The notes beneath the pieces are model-generated. The model was given only the letters and a program-made list of their open reading frames with translations, was not told where the DNA came from and did not search any database. Below, in pieces: positions 42,202 through 51,071 of a stretch of 64,000 bases of DNA (the first letter of the stretch is position 1; every line of letters starts with the position of its first letter). The stretch comes from Solirubrobacter sp963798325 (GTDB taxonomy: Bacteria > Actinomycetota > Thermoleophilia > Solirubrobacterales > Solirubrobacteraceae), in the NCBI GenBank assembly GCA_963798325.1, contig CAWCSS010000004.1, positions 62,001-126,000 of the forward strand. The letters run 5' to 3'. Both the position numbers and the translations under genes were made by a program.

Positions 42202-45200
42202 ATGAAGAGAACGCTGCGAGTTCTGCTCGCGAGCGCACTGCTCATGCTGAGCTGTGCGACCACGGCATCGGCTCAGAGCGTCAAGGTGCTGGTCTTCACC
42301 GGCCCGTCCGATGCCACCACGACCGCCGGCGTGAACGCCATCAAGGCGATCGGGACGGCGAACGGCTTCGGCGTCGACTCGACGGCGACGGCAGCGGACA
42401 TGACCGCCACCAAGCTGCAGGACTACCGCTCGCTCGTGTTCCTCAACACGGCCGGCGACCTGCTCAACGCCGAGCAGGAGGCCGCGGTCCAGGCCTTCGT
42501 GCAGGCGGGCAACGGCTTCCTGGGCATCGGCTCGGCCGCCCAGGGCGAGTCGGGCGCCTTCTTCGACGGCCTGATCGGCGCCCGCCCGGCGTCGGGCTCG
42601 TCGACCGCGACGGCCTCCAAGGTCGTCGCCGTCGGTGACCGGGTGAGCCCGGCCACCAAGGACCTTCCCCTGACGATCACCCGCTCGGACGTCTGGTACC
42701 AGTGGAACGCTCGCGTCACCGGCACCGTCCACGTCCTCGCGCGCTATCGCGCGCCGGGCGCGGCGGCCGGTGACGGCACGCGGACCAACGACAACGACAC
42801 GCCCATCTCCTGGTGCCGCGACTACCAGGGCGGCCGCTCCTTCTACACGGGCATGGGCCGCACGCCGGAGAGCTACGGCGAGGCCAACTTCACCAAGCAC
42901 CTGACGGGCGCGCTGATGTGGACCGCGGGTCTCTCGCGGATGAACTGCAAGGCGACGATCAACTCGTCCTACAAGGGCACCAAGATCGTCAGCGCCGGCG
43001 CCGAGTCGACCGGCCTGGCCACCGCGGGCGAGTCGCACGGCATCGCCACCGCCGACAACGGCTGGGTGCTCTACATCGGGCGCGCGGACTGCCGCACCGA
43101 CCAGGAGCGCGGCGGCCTGTACCCCGGCGGCGGCGCCTTCGGCCGCATCCTGGACCACTCCAACCCGCGCGTCGGCGTGGGCTGCGGCTCGGTGCACATC
43201 TATGACCCCAAGGCCGCCAACGGCACGCTCAACAGCGGCGTCACGCTGGCCGGCAAGCTCGCCGTCTACGGCGACGGCGGCCAGAGCGGCGAGCGCACCA
43301 ACGAGGCCGACCACAAGATGGAGTACGGCCTGCTGGGCGTCGCCCCGGACCCGCACTTCTCCCAGAACGGCTGGGTCTACCTGCAGTACTTCCCGACCTT
43401 CGACCCGGCGTCGACGCCTCCGGGCCTGCCGGTCGAGCGCCGCATCTCGAAGATGTCGCGCCCGCGCATCTCGCGCTTCACGATCAACCTGCAGACCAAG
43501 AAGCTCGACCTGAGCTCGGAGAAGCGGATCTTCGAGTACGACGCCCAGATCTACTCCTGCTGCCACGTCGGCGGCGGCATGGGCTTCGACTCCGAGGGCA
43601 ACCTCTACGTCACCACCGGTGACACGAACTCCTCGCAGGGCACGGACGGCTACGGCGGCGTGAACCCCGTCGCCAAGTGCCCGATCGGCGACAACACGAT
43701 CCCGACCAGCGCGAACTGCGGCACCGCGAACTACTCCTACCAGGACGCGCGCCGCACCGCGGGCAACACCAACGACTACAACGGCAAGATGCTGCGCTTC
43801 AATCCGGTCGAGATCCCGGATTCGGCGGCGCAGCCGACGGTCGGCGTCGGCACGACCTACACGCTGCCCAACGCCGACTCGCCCAACGGCCCGAACCTGT
43901 TCAAGGGCGACGAGACCGGGTGCAAGGACCCGCAGGCGACGAGCTGCACCAAGCCCGAGATCTACGCGATGGGCCTGCGCAACCCCAGCCGCCTGTCGAT
44001 CGACCCCAAGACCGACGTGCCGTACACCGCGTGGGTGGGCCCGGACGCCGGCGCCCCGAGCCGCACCCTCGGCCCGTCGACCTACGAGAACGCCGCCCAG
44101 ATCACGCACGCGGGCAACTACGGCTGGCCCTACTGCATGGGCAACAACCAGCCCTTCCGTGACTACACGGCCGCGGGCACGCCGCGCACGGACACGCCCG
44201 CGGGCTACGTCCAGGGCGGCCCGGCGAACGCACCCATCCCGGGCTGGTTCGACTGCGACAACCTTCGCAACGACTCGCCCAACAACACCGGTCTGGTCGT
44301 GTTCCCGCACCAGACCGGCACGGGCGCCGACGCGGGCAAGGTGCGCGAGAAGAACCTCTGGTACTCGCGCGGCAACAAGGACGCCGCGGGCAACGCGGCC
44401 AACGGCTGCCCCGACTACCCGCGTCCGACCGGCGGCGCGCCGGACTACGGCTCCACGGCGACCCAGCTGTGCCCGTACGCCGAGGACGACGGCATGACGA
44501 TCATGGACGGCCCCGTCTATCGCTACGACAAGGACGCGACGGACAACTCCAAGCGCTGGCCGGAGTACTGGGACGGCCGCTGGTTCTTGCAGAACAACGG
44601 CGGCCCGTCGATCAAGCACGGCCTGCTGCTCGACCCGGCCACGGCCGGCGACGGCGGCCGTCCGGTCTACGCCGACTCGCTGCGCGACACGCTGGCGTGG
44701 GACGGCTCCTACATGGACGGCAAGTTCGGCCCGGACGGCGCGTACTACGTGCAGACCTACGACGGGTTCTTCCGCGCCGGCCAGAACGTCTCCGTCTACC
44801 GCTTCGACTACGTCGGCGGCCCGGCCACGCCGTCCGCGGCGCCGCGCGCGGTCCCGATCGGCGACTATCAGGTCCGCTTCAACGTGGGCGGCTCCGGTGG
44901 CGTCTCCTACAAGTGGGACTTCGGCGACGGCGAGAGCTCGACCGAAGCCAACCCGACGCACAAGTACGCCGAGGCCAAGAACTACACGGCGACGCTGACG
45001 GTGACCTACGGCGACGGCTCGACGGACAAGAACACCGTCGACGTGAAGGTGCTCGCCGAGGCCGACGAGACCGCGCCGACCACGACCTACACGCTGGACC
45101 CGGCGACGCCGGGCGCGGGCGGCACCTACACGCAGCCCGTCCACATCACCCTGACCGCCACGGACGCGGCCGGCGGCTCGGGCGTGGACACGATCGAGTA

Positions 45201-47604
45201 CCGCTTCAACGGCTCCGGCGACTGGCAGGTCTACACCGCGCCGATCTCCCGTCAGCAGCCGGGCGACTACACGCTCGAGTTCCGCGCGACGGACAAGACC
45301 GGCAACGTCGAGGCGACCAAGTCGGTGGCGTTCAAGATCGCCGTCCCCGACAACTGCCAGCCGAGCATCAACGACGAGTTCGACGGGACGGCCCTGACGG
45401 GCTGGACGATCCTGCGCGACACGCCGTCGGCACGCTCGTTCGTCGACGGGCGGCTGAAGATGCTCGTCCGCGACGGCGACATGATCGGCGACGAGGCGAC
45501 GGCGAAGAACGTGATCCTGCGCGACGCGCCGGACGGCAGCTGGCAGGCCACGACGCGCCTGGACGTCTCGACGCTCACCACCACGGGCGACCAGGCCGGG
45601 TTCATCCTGTGGCAGAAGGAGGACCCGAACACCTTCGCCAAGATCACGTTCATCTCCAAGGGCGCCACGCAGCAGTACGAGTACGTGGCCACCCGCGAGA
45701 ACGCGTCCGACATCCACGCGGGCCCGCAGATCTCGGTGCATCCGACGGACGTCTACCTGCGCCTGACGGCCAACGGCTCGGGCACCTACATCGCCGAAGG
45801 CTCGACCGACGGCGAGACGTGGCAGCAGATCTCGTCGCCGATCACCGGCCTGGGCGATCCGAAGACGATCAAGGTCGGCCTGAAGATCTCCAACGGCGGT
45901 GACAGCGACCACTACGCGGCGTTCGACTACTTCCGCGTGGACTGCTCGGACAAGATCGCGCCGATCACCTCGGCGACGCTCAGCCCGGCGCAGCCCGACG
46001 GCAAGCTCGGCTGGTACTCGACGTCGCCGAAGGTGACCCTGGCGGCCGACGACGGCGCCGGTGACGGCGTTGCCAAGATCAGCTACACGGTCGACGGCGG
46101 CGCCGAGCGGGCGTACAACCCCGAGGCCCCGATCACGACCACCGGCGACGGCGAGCACGTGATCAGCTTCTACTCCACCGACAAGGCGGGCAACGTCGAG
46201 CAGGTCAAGTCGACGGCCTTCCGCGTCGACGGCGCGGCGCCCAAGACGGCCGCGTCGGTCCAGATGGCCGACACCGAGAACGGGCCGGCGACGGTCACGC
46301 TCAACCCCGAGGACGGCGACAAGGGCTCGGGCGCGGTCCTGACGCAGTACCGCGTCGACGGCGGCCCGTGGCAGGTCTACCAGGCCAAGGCCGAGCAGAT
46401 CTTCGACGGCTCGGCGGCGTCGCTGGCGCAGTGGAAGCAGGCCCCCAACGGGCACTTCGAGCTCATGAACGACGGCTCGGGCGGGATCACGCCGGTCGAC
46501 GGGCTGGGCATGCTCTGGTACCCGAAGGTCTACTCGGACTACAGGCTCAAGCTGCAGTTCCGCGAGGGCCGGACGGACGGCGACCACTCCAACGGCGGCG
46601 TCTTCATCCGCTTCCCGAACATCGAGCAGGAGCCGCGGGCCTACCCGTGCGCCGAGCAGGCGGGCACCGACGACGCCTGGGTCGCGATCTACTGCGGCTA
46701 CGAGATCCAGCTCTACGACGGGACCGGGACCGAGACGCGCAAGACCGGCTCGATCTACACGTTCGACAACAACGACATCGACCACATCGGCCCGGCCAAG
46801 CCCGTGGGGCAGTGGGAGGACTACGAGATCGAGGTGCGCGGCATGCACTTCACGATCCGGCGCAACGGCGAGGTCATCAAGGAGTTCGAGAACTCGCCGG
46901 GCAAGGAGTCCGACCGCGGGGGCGACCCGACGTCCACCGACCGCCAGTTCACCGAGGGCTACATCGGCCTCCAGAACCACTCGCTGGCGGACCTGATGCA
47001 GTACCGCAACGTGTCGGTCGAGGACCTCTCCGAGGGCGCCACGCCGGTGACGGCGGCCAAGCCCTTCCAGGTGACCGGCAAGGGCCCGCACACCGTCGAG
47101 GTCCGCTCGGTCGACGCGGCGGGCAACGTCGAGGAGAAGACCGCGTACCCGTTCGAGATCGGGTCGCAGACCGCTCCGCAGCCGGCCACGCCGCAGCCGC
47201 TGATCCCGGCGCCGGCCAACCCGATCATGCCGCCGATGATCGACACGCCCGCGAGCTACCGGCTCGGCCGGATGACGTCGAAGATCCGCGGCCGGACGTT
47301 GATCAAGAAGGGCCTGAAGGTCCCCGTGCAGTGCACGGGCGCCATGACCGGCACGGCGAAGCTGACGATCTCCTCCAAGGACGCGCACAAGCTGCATCTG
47401 TCCCGGCGGACGATCAAGGCGACCGACGTCCGCTGCTGGGGCCCGCACACCGCGACCGTGAAGCTCAAGCCGAGCTCGACGATCGCCAAGCGCCTGAAGG
47501 CGAAGCGCGGACCCAAGCGCGTCAAGCTCACCCTGGCGGTGAGGATGCACGACTGGGGCAAGCCGTCCACGACCACCAGGAAGACGGTCACGCTGAGCCG
47601 CTAG
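42202..47604 (+). CDS. Giant secreted ThuA / PQQ-type sugar dehydrogenase / PKD / Ig-like / 3-ketoglycoside hydrolase-like protein
   Basis: 1800-residue exported protein; ATG 42202 follows GGGGGAGGAA and begins a signal peptide ending TASAQS. Domains: ThuA-like amidotransferase fold (26-246; VLVFTGPSD, GFLGIGSAAQG); soluble glucose/sorbosone dehydrogenase-like beta-propeller (about 261-873; MGFDSEGNLYVTTGDTN, IYAMGLRNPSRLS); PKD domain (880-954; WDFGDGESSTEANPTHKY); Ig-like (954-1048); DUF1349-like (1050-1249); Ig-like (1253-1343); a third Ig-like domain split by a DUF1080-type domain (insert 1394-1616); basic C-terminal domain (1683-1800). The parts point to oxidation of sugars and hydrolysis of 3-ketosugar products outside the cell, a role inferred from domain families. 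Confidence 0.9.
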   Translation: MKRTLRVLLASALLMLSCATTASAQSVKVLVFTGPSDATTTAGVNAIKAIGTANGFGVDSTATAADMTATKLQDYRSLVFLNTAGDLLNAEQEAAVQAFVQAGNGFLGIGSAAQGESGAFFDGLIGARPASGSSTATASKVVAVGDRVSPATKDLPLTITRSDVWYQWNARVTGTVHVLARYRAPGAAAGDGTRTNDNDTPISWCRDYQGGRSFYTGMGRTPESYGEANFTKHLTGALMWTAGLSRMNCKATINSSYKGTKIVSAGAESTGLATAGESHGIATADNGWVLYIGRADCRTDQERGGLYPGGGAFGRILDHSNPRVGVGCGSVHIYDPKAANGTLNSGVTLAGKLAVYGDGGQSGERTNEADHKMEYGLLGVAPDPHFSQNGWVYLQYFPTFDPASTPPGLPVERRISKMSRPRISRFTINLQTKKLDLSSEKRIFEYDAQIYSCCHVGGGMGFDSEGNLYVTTGDTNSSQGTDGYGGVNPVAKCPIGDNTIPTSANCGTANYSYQDARRTAGNTNDYNGKMLRFNPVEIPDSAAQPTVGVGTTYTLPNADSPNGPNLFKGDETGCKDPQATSCTKPEIYAMGLRNPSRLSIDPKTDVPYTAWVGPDAGAPSRTLGPSTYENAAQITHAGNYGWPYCMGNNQPFRDYTAAGTPRTDTPAGYVQGGPANAPIPGWFDCDNLRNDSPNNTGLVVFPHQTGTGADAGKVREKNLWYSRGNKDAAGNAANGCPDYPRPTGGAPDYGSTATQLCPYAEDDGMTIMDGPVYRYDKDATDNSKRWPEYWDGRWFLQNNGGPSIKHGLLLDPATAGDGGRPVYADSLRDTLAWDGSYMDGKFGPDGAYYVQTYDGFFRAGQNVSVYRFDYVGGPATPSAAPRAVPIGDYQVRFNVGGSGGVSYKWDFGDGESSTEANPTHKYAEAKNYTATLTVTYGDGSTDKNTVDVKVLAEADETAPTTTYTLDPATPGAGGTYTQPVHITLTATDAAGGSGVDTIEYRFNGSGDWQVYTAPISRQQPGDYTLEFRATDKTGNVEATKSVAFKIAVPDNCQPSINDEFDGTALTGWTILRDTPSARSFVDGRLKMLVRDGDMIGDEATAKNVILRDAPDGSWQATTRLDVSTLTTTGDQAGFILWQKEDPNTFAKITFISKGATQQYEYVATRENASDIHAGPQISVHPTDVYLRLTANGSGTYIAEGSTDGETWQQISSPITGLGDPKTIKVGLKISNGGDSDHYAAFDYFRVDCSDKIAPITSATLSPAQPDGKLGWYSTSPKVTLAADDGAGDGVAKISYTVDGGAERAYNPEAPITTTGDGEHVISFYSTDKAGNVEQVKSTAFRVDGAAPKTAASVQMADTENGPATVTLNPEDGDKGSGAVLTQYRVDGGPWQVYQAKAEQIFDGSAASLAQWKQAPNGHFELMNDGSGGITPVDGLGMLWYPKVYSDYRLKLQFREGRTDGDHSNGGVFIRFPNIEQEPRAYPCAEQAGTDDAWVAIYCGYEIQLYDGTGTETRKTGSIYTFDNNDIDHIGPAKPVGQWEDYEIEVRGMHFTIRRNGEVIKEFENSPGKESDRGGDPTSTDRQFTEGYIGLQNHSLADLMQYRNVSVEDLSEGATPVTAAKPFQVTGKGPHTVEVRSVDAAGNVEEKTAYPFEIGSQTAPQPATPQPLIPAPANPIMPPMIDTPASYRLGRMTSKIRGRTLIKKGLKVPVQCTGAMTGTAKLTISSKDAHKLHLSRRTIKATDVRCWGPHTATVKLKPSSTIAKRLKAKRGPKRVKLTLAVRMHDWGKPSTTTRKTVTLSR

Positions 47605-47618
47605 CGGCTTGAGCTGGA

Positions 47619-47653
47619 GTAGCCGCCGCCCCCTCGACCCGGGCGGCGGCTAC
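47619..47653. terminator. Strong bidirectional hairpin between convergent genes
   Basis: Perfect 13-bp arms (GTAGCCGCCGCCC, 47619-47631, and its complement, 47641-47653) around a 9-base loop. There is no U-tract. The right arm contains the stop codon of the minus-strand lipid kinase gene. Confidence 0.75.
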
Positions 47654-48591
47654 GCCACGACGTGCAGCGCGCCGGGCGCGACGGAGAAGCGCGCCTCGGT
47701 CACGTCGTCGATGTGATCGCCGTCGACCTGGATCGGGATCTTGCGATCGTCGACGGAGCGGACCTCGCACTCCGCGAACGCGCCGAAGGCGTCGATCGAG
47801 CGGTGCTTGGCGATCCGGGCCGCCCCGGACAACGCCCGGAACGTGACCGTGGGGACGTCGTACGGGCGAGCGCGGGTCAGGACTACGCCGGCGAGGTTGC
47901 CGGAGTCAAAGCGCGCGCCCTCGACCAGGGGCACCGGGCGGGCGTTGAAGTACGTGTAGTTCTCCGCGTTCTGGACGAACAACGACACACCTTCGGTGGT
48001 GCGCCCGTCGACCTCGACGCGCAGGCGCGGCGGGTTGACGACGTACTTGCGCAGGAACGTCATGATCGCGCACTCGACGAAGTAGAACGGGCCGAAGCGC
48101 TTCTTCAGCCGCGGGTTGGAGTCCACACGCTCGACGACGCTGGCGTCCAGGCCCATGCCCGCGGCGAACGTGAAGTAGCGGCCGTTGACCAGGCCGAGGT
48201 CGACCGTCCGCGGCGCCCAGGCGTCGGCGAGCCCGAGCAGGCGCTCGGTGGCGTCGACCACGTCGGTCGGGATGCCGAGCAGCTTGGCCACGACGTTGTT
48301 GGACCCGCCCGGCAGGCAGGTGAGCGCGACGCGGGAGCCGGCGAGGCCGTTGGCCGCCTCGTTGACCGTGCCGTCGCCGCCGAAGGCGACCACGACGTCG
48401 TAGCCCTCGGCCTCGGCGCCGCGGCACAGCTCGATCGCGTGGCCCTTGTGCGTCGTGTCGACGGTCGTGACCTCGTAGCGGCCCTGCAGCGCGTAGACGA
48501 CCAGGCTCTTCAGCCGCGACGACATCTTCGTCGCGACCGGGTTGATGATCACGAGCATGCGACGCGGCGGGGCCGCGTCGTCTAAAGCCAT
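47650..48591 (-). CDS. Diacylglycerol/sphingosine kinase-like lipid kinase (YegS/DagK family)
   Basis: 313-residue cytosolic or membrane-peripheral kinase. The catalytic-domain signature is VVAFGGDGTVNEAANGL (about 68-84), followed by LPGGSNNVVAKLLGIP in place of the common PxGTxNDFAR. RRMLVIINPVATK starts the fold, and the C-terminal beta-domain has VDLGLVNGRYFTFAAGMGLDA and PIQVDGDHI. In mycobacteria related enzymes phosphorylate diacylglycerol or polyprenol. The ATG lies 10 bases inside the end of the corA-like gene, so both are co-translated. Confidence 0.9.
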   Translation of the reverse strand: MALDDAAPPRRMLVIINPVATKMSSRLKSLVVYALQGRYEVTTVDTTHKGHAIELCRGAEAEGYDVVVAFGGDGTVNEAANGLAGSRVALTCLPGGSNNVVAKLLGIPTDVVDATERLLGLADAWAPRTVDLGLVNGRYFTFAAGMGLDASVVERVDSNPRLKKRFGPFYFVECAIMTFLRKYVVNPPRLRVEVDGRTTEGVSLFVQNAENYTYFNARPVPLVEGARFDSGNLAGVVLTRARPYDVPTVTFRALSGAARIAKHRSIDAFGAFAECEVRSVDDRKIPIQVDGDHIDDVTEARFSVAPGALHVVA

Positions 48592-49568
48592 CCGCGCTTT
48601 CGGAAAAACGCGGCGACACCCACGACCACCGCGAACATCACGACCATGATTATCCAGAAGGCGCGGATGGACTCCTCGCCCGGGACCCGGACGTTCATGC
48701 CGAAGATGCTGGCGATCAAGGTCAGCGGCAGGAAGATCAGCGAGATCGTCGTCAGGACGCGGAAGGTCTCGTTGGTGCGGTGCGCGATCGCCGACTCGTT
48801 GGTGGCCTCGAGGCCCTCGACGGTCTCCTTGTAGTTCTCCAGCAGATCCCAGACGCGCTCAGACGCGTCGATGATGTCGTCGAAGTAGATGTCGAGGTCC
48901 TCGGCGATGTAGCGCGCCTTGTTGCGCTCGAGGTCGCGGAAGGCGACGCGCTGCGGGCGCACGACCTTGCGGAAGTTGATGATCTCCTGCTTGACGTTGG
49001 AGATGTCGCGCACCACGTCGTCGCCCTTGCCCTCGAAGATCTCCTCCTCGATGCGGTCGAGCTTGTTCCCGATCTTGTTGAGCATCGGGAACGAGCCGTC
49101 GACGCAGTCATCGACGATCTTGTAGAGCAGGTAGCCGGTGCCCTTGGAGAACAGGTTCTCGCGCAGCTCCTCGTTGCGCCGGCAACTCTGGAAGAGGTAC
49201 TCGATCGTCTGCAGCGGCTCGTTGGGGAGCGTGATCAAGAAGTCCGGGCCGACGAAGATGTCGACCTCGGCGCCGTTGAGGCGCGCGACGTTCTTGTCGT
49301 AGCGCGGGAAGTGCAGGACGATGAACAGGTAGTCGTCGTACTCGTCGACCTTCGGGCGCTGGTTGCGCGAGCGGACGTCCTCGTAGTCGAGGGGGTGGAA
49401 GTCGAAGTGCTCCTCCAGCCACGCCTGCTCGAGCGAACGCGGGCGTTCGATGTTGATCCAGCGCAGGCCGGGCGACTCGACGATCTCGACGCGCGGCTCG
49501 GTGCGCTCGGGCGCGGTCTCAGCGGTCGCGCGGCGCCGACCGAACGGACTCCTGGGCAGACTCGGCAT
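48582..49568 (-). CDS. corA: CorA-family magnesium/cobalt transporter
   Basis: 328-residue divalent metal channel, acting as a pentamer. The long cytoplasmic N-terminal funnel contains DFHPLDYEDVRSRNQRPKVDEY and the willow helices (KIGNKLDRIEEEIFEGKG). Two C-terminal transmembrane helices follow, with the pore signature GMN in LIASIFGMNVRVPG, and a basic end (FFRKRGWL). ATG 49568 is preceded by a divergent spacer that also carries the SAM riboswitch region of the opposite strand. Confidence 0.95.
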   Translation of the reverse strand: MPSLPRSPFGRRRATAETAPERTEPRVEIVESPGLRWINIERPRSLEQAWLEEHFDFHPLDYEDVRSRNQRPKVDEYDDYLFIVLHFPRYDKNVARLNGAEVDIFVGPDFLITLPNEPLQTIEYLFQSCRRNEELRENLFSKGTGYLLYKIVDDCVDGSFPMLNKIGNKLDRIEEEIFEGKGDDVVRDISNVKQEIINFRKVVRPQRVAFRDLERNKARYIAEDLDIYFDDIIDASERVWDLLENYKETVEGLEATNESAIAHRTNETFRVLTTISLIFLPLTLIASIFGMNVRVPGEESIRAFWIIMVVMFAVVVGVAAFFRKRGWL

Positions 49569-49656
49569 AGGCCGGACTGAGGGGATCGTCGGTGGGCGGC
49601 AACATGCGGGGGATTCTACTTCAGAATCCGCTACGCTTTCCGATCACATAGCTGGA

Positions 49657-49775
49657 CGCATCCAGAGGGGGGGAGGGATTGGCCCTATGAACCCCCGCCA
49701 ACCTGCTCTCAGTTTGCACGCTGAGAAGAAGGTGGCAATTCCATCAGGCCCCAACGAGAAAGCCTGGGAGATGCG
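49657..49775 (+). ncRNA. SAM-I (S-box) riboswitch
   Basis: S-adenosylmethionine-sensing leader. Helix P1 is CGCATC (49657-49662) with GATGCG (49770-49775). The conserved core reads AGGGATTGGCCCTATGAA, then GCCAACC, and, after the P3 hairpin CTCAG...CTGAG, AAGGTGGCAATTCC, close to the S-box consensus. P4 is the AGGCC...GCCT hairpin. Bases 49769-49798 can instead form an AGATGC/GCATCT hairpin with an inner GGGG/CCCC stem, which excludes P1. It precedes the threonine synthase-like gene by 66 bp, so high SAM should turn the operon off. Confidence 0.92.
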
Positions 49776-49802
49776 GTTGGGGTCTCCCCGGTGCATCTTG
49801 CC

Positions 49803-49834
49803 GAACCTCCACCGCGACGACCGGGCGGAGGTTC
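49803..49834 (+). promoter_or_regulatory. Hairpin sequestering the Shine-Dalgarno sequence
   Basis: GAACCTCC (49803-49810) pairs perfectly with GGAGGTTC (49827-49834). The second arm contains GGAGG, 10 bases before the ATG at 49842. With the riboswitch upstream this suggests translational rather than transcriptional control. There is no U-tract after the hairpin. Confidence 0.7.
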
Positions 49835-49841
49835 AAATCAC

Positions 49842-51071
49842 ATGCCGGCAGATGCCTTGAAGTGCAAGGAATGCAAGACCGAGTACCCGCTCGAGGCCCG
49901 CTTCGTCTGCGAGCGCTGCTTCGGTCCGCTCGAGGTCAGCTACACGCTGCCCGACGCTGATCCCGCGGCGATCAAGCGCAAGATCCAGGCCGGCCCACAC
50001 ACGATGTGGCGCTACGCGGACTTCCTGCCGCTGGAGGGTCCCGCGCGCTCCGCGCTGCCCACCGGCTGGACGCCGCTGGTCAAGGCCGACCGGCTCGCCG
50101 AGCGGCTCGGGATCTCCGAGCTCTACATCAAGAACGAGACCGCGAACCCCACGCACTCGTTCAAGGACCGCGTGGTGAGCGTCGCGTTGGCTCGTGCTCG
50201 CGAGCTCGGCTTCGACACGCTCGCCTGTGCGAGCACCGGCAACCTGGCCAGCGCCGTGGCCGCCCACGCCGCGGCGGCCGGCTTGCCCGCCTACGTGCTG
50301 ATCCCGCACGACCTCGAAGAGCCCAAGATCCTCGCCACCGGCGCCTACGGCGCGACGATCGTCGCCATCACCGGCAACTACGACGACGTCAACCGGCTCT
50401 GCACCGAGGTCTCGGGTGAGCGCCCGAACTGGGCGTTCGTGAACATCAACATGCGCCCGTACTACGCCGAGGGCTCCAAGACGCTCGCGTTCGAGACCGT
50501 CGAGCAGCTCGGCTGGGAGCTGCCGGACCGGATCGTCGGCCCGATCGCGTCCGGCTCGCAGTTCACGAAGATCGCGCGCGGCTTCCAGGAGTTCATCGAC
50601 GCCGGGCTGGTGACCGGTGAGATCCCGATCATGAACGGCGCGCAGGCCGAGGGCTGCTCGCCCGTCGCCACGGCGTTCGCCGCCGGCACGGACGTGTGCC
50701 GACCGGTCAAGCCGAACACGATCGCGAAGTCGCTGGCCATCGGCAACCCGGCCGACGGCCCGTACGCGATCGAGCTCGCCCGCCGCACCGGCGGCAGCGT
50801 GGACAGCGTCACCGACGACGAGATCCGCGCCGGCATCCGCCTGCTGGCCGAGACGACCGGCATCTTCACCGAGAGCGCCGGCGGCGTCACCATCGGCACG
50901 CTGGCCAAGCTCGCCGCGCGCGGCGACATCGGGCCCGACGAGCGCGTGGTGGCGATGGTCACCGGCGACGGCCTGAAGACGATCGACGCCGTGCGCGACA
51001 CGTTCGAGGTGACGACCATCCCCGCCTCGCTGGACGCCTTCGACTCCCACTTCGCTCCGGTCGCGGCATGA
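49842..51071 (+). CDS. thrC: Threonine synthase-like PLP enzyme with N-terminal zinc ribbon; possible homocysteine synthase
   Basis: 409-residue fold-type II PLP enzyme. An N-terminal ribbon has Cys8/11 and Cys23/26. The PLP Lys108 lies in NPTHSFKDRVVSVAL, the phosphate-binding loop is ACASTGNLASAVAAHAA, and ITGNYDDVNRL and IASGSQFTKIARGF are family segments. By homology it would convert O-phosphohomoserine to threonine. However the usual NPTGSFKDRG(M/L) is NPTHSFKDRVV, the gene sits under a SAM-I riboswitch, and it is coupled (ATGA) to a MoaD-like sulfur carrier and then metF. A homocysteine synthase using carrier thiocarboxylate is plausible. The ATG at 49842 is used because the GTG upstream lies inside riboswitch structure. 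Confidence 0.88.
   Translation: MPADALKCKECKTEYPLEARFVCERCFGPLEVSYTLPDADPAAIKRKIQAGPHTMWRYADFLPLEGPARSALPTGWTPLVKADRLAERLGISELYIKNETANPTHSFKDRVVSVALARARELGFDTLACASTGNLASAVAAHAAAAGLPAYVLIPHDLEEPKILATGAYGATIVAITGNYDDVNRLCTEVSGERPNWAFVNINMRPYYAEGSKTLAFETVEQLGWELPDRIVGPIASGSQFTKIARGFQEFIDAGLVTGEIPIMNGAQAEGCSPVATAFAAGTDVCRPVKPNTIAKSLAIGNPADGPYAIELARRTGGSVDSVTDDEIRAGIRLLAETTGIFTESAGGVTIGTLAKLAARGDIGPDERVVAMVTGDGLKTIDAVRDTFEVTTIPASLDAFDSHFAPVAA

Noticed and set aside
41953..47550. 1865-residue open frame on the minus strand opposite the giant dehydrogenase protein
   Set aside because: Composition is the mirror of a GC-rich coding strand (strings of Arg, Val, Asp, Leu without domains). The plus-strand frame has a signal peptide, ribosome binding site and named domains.
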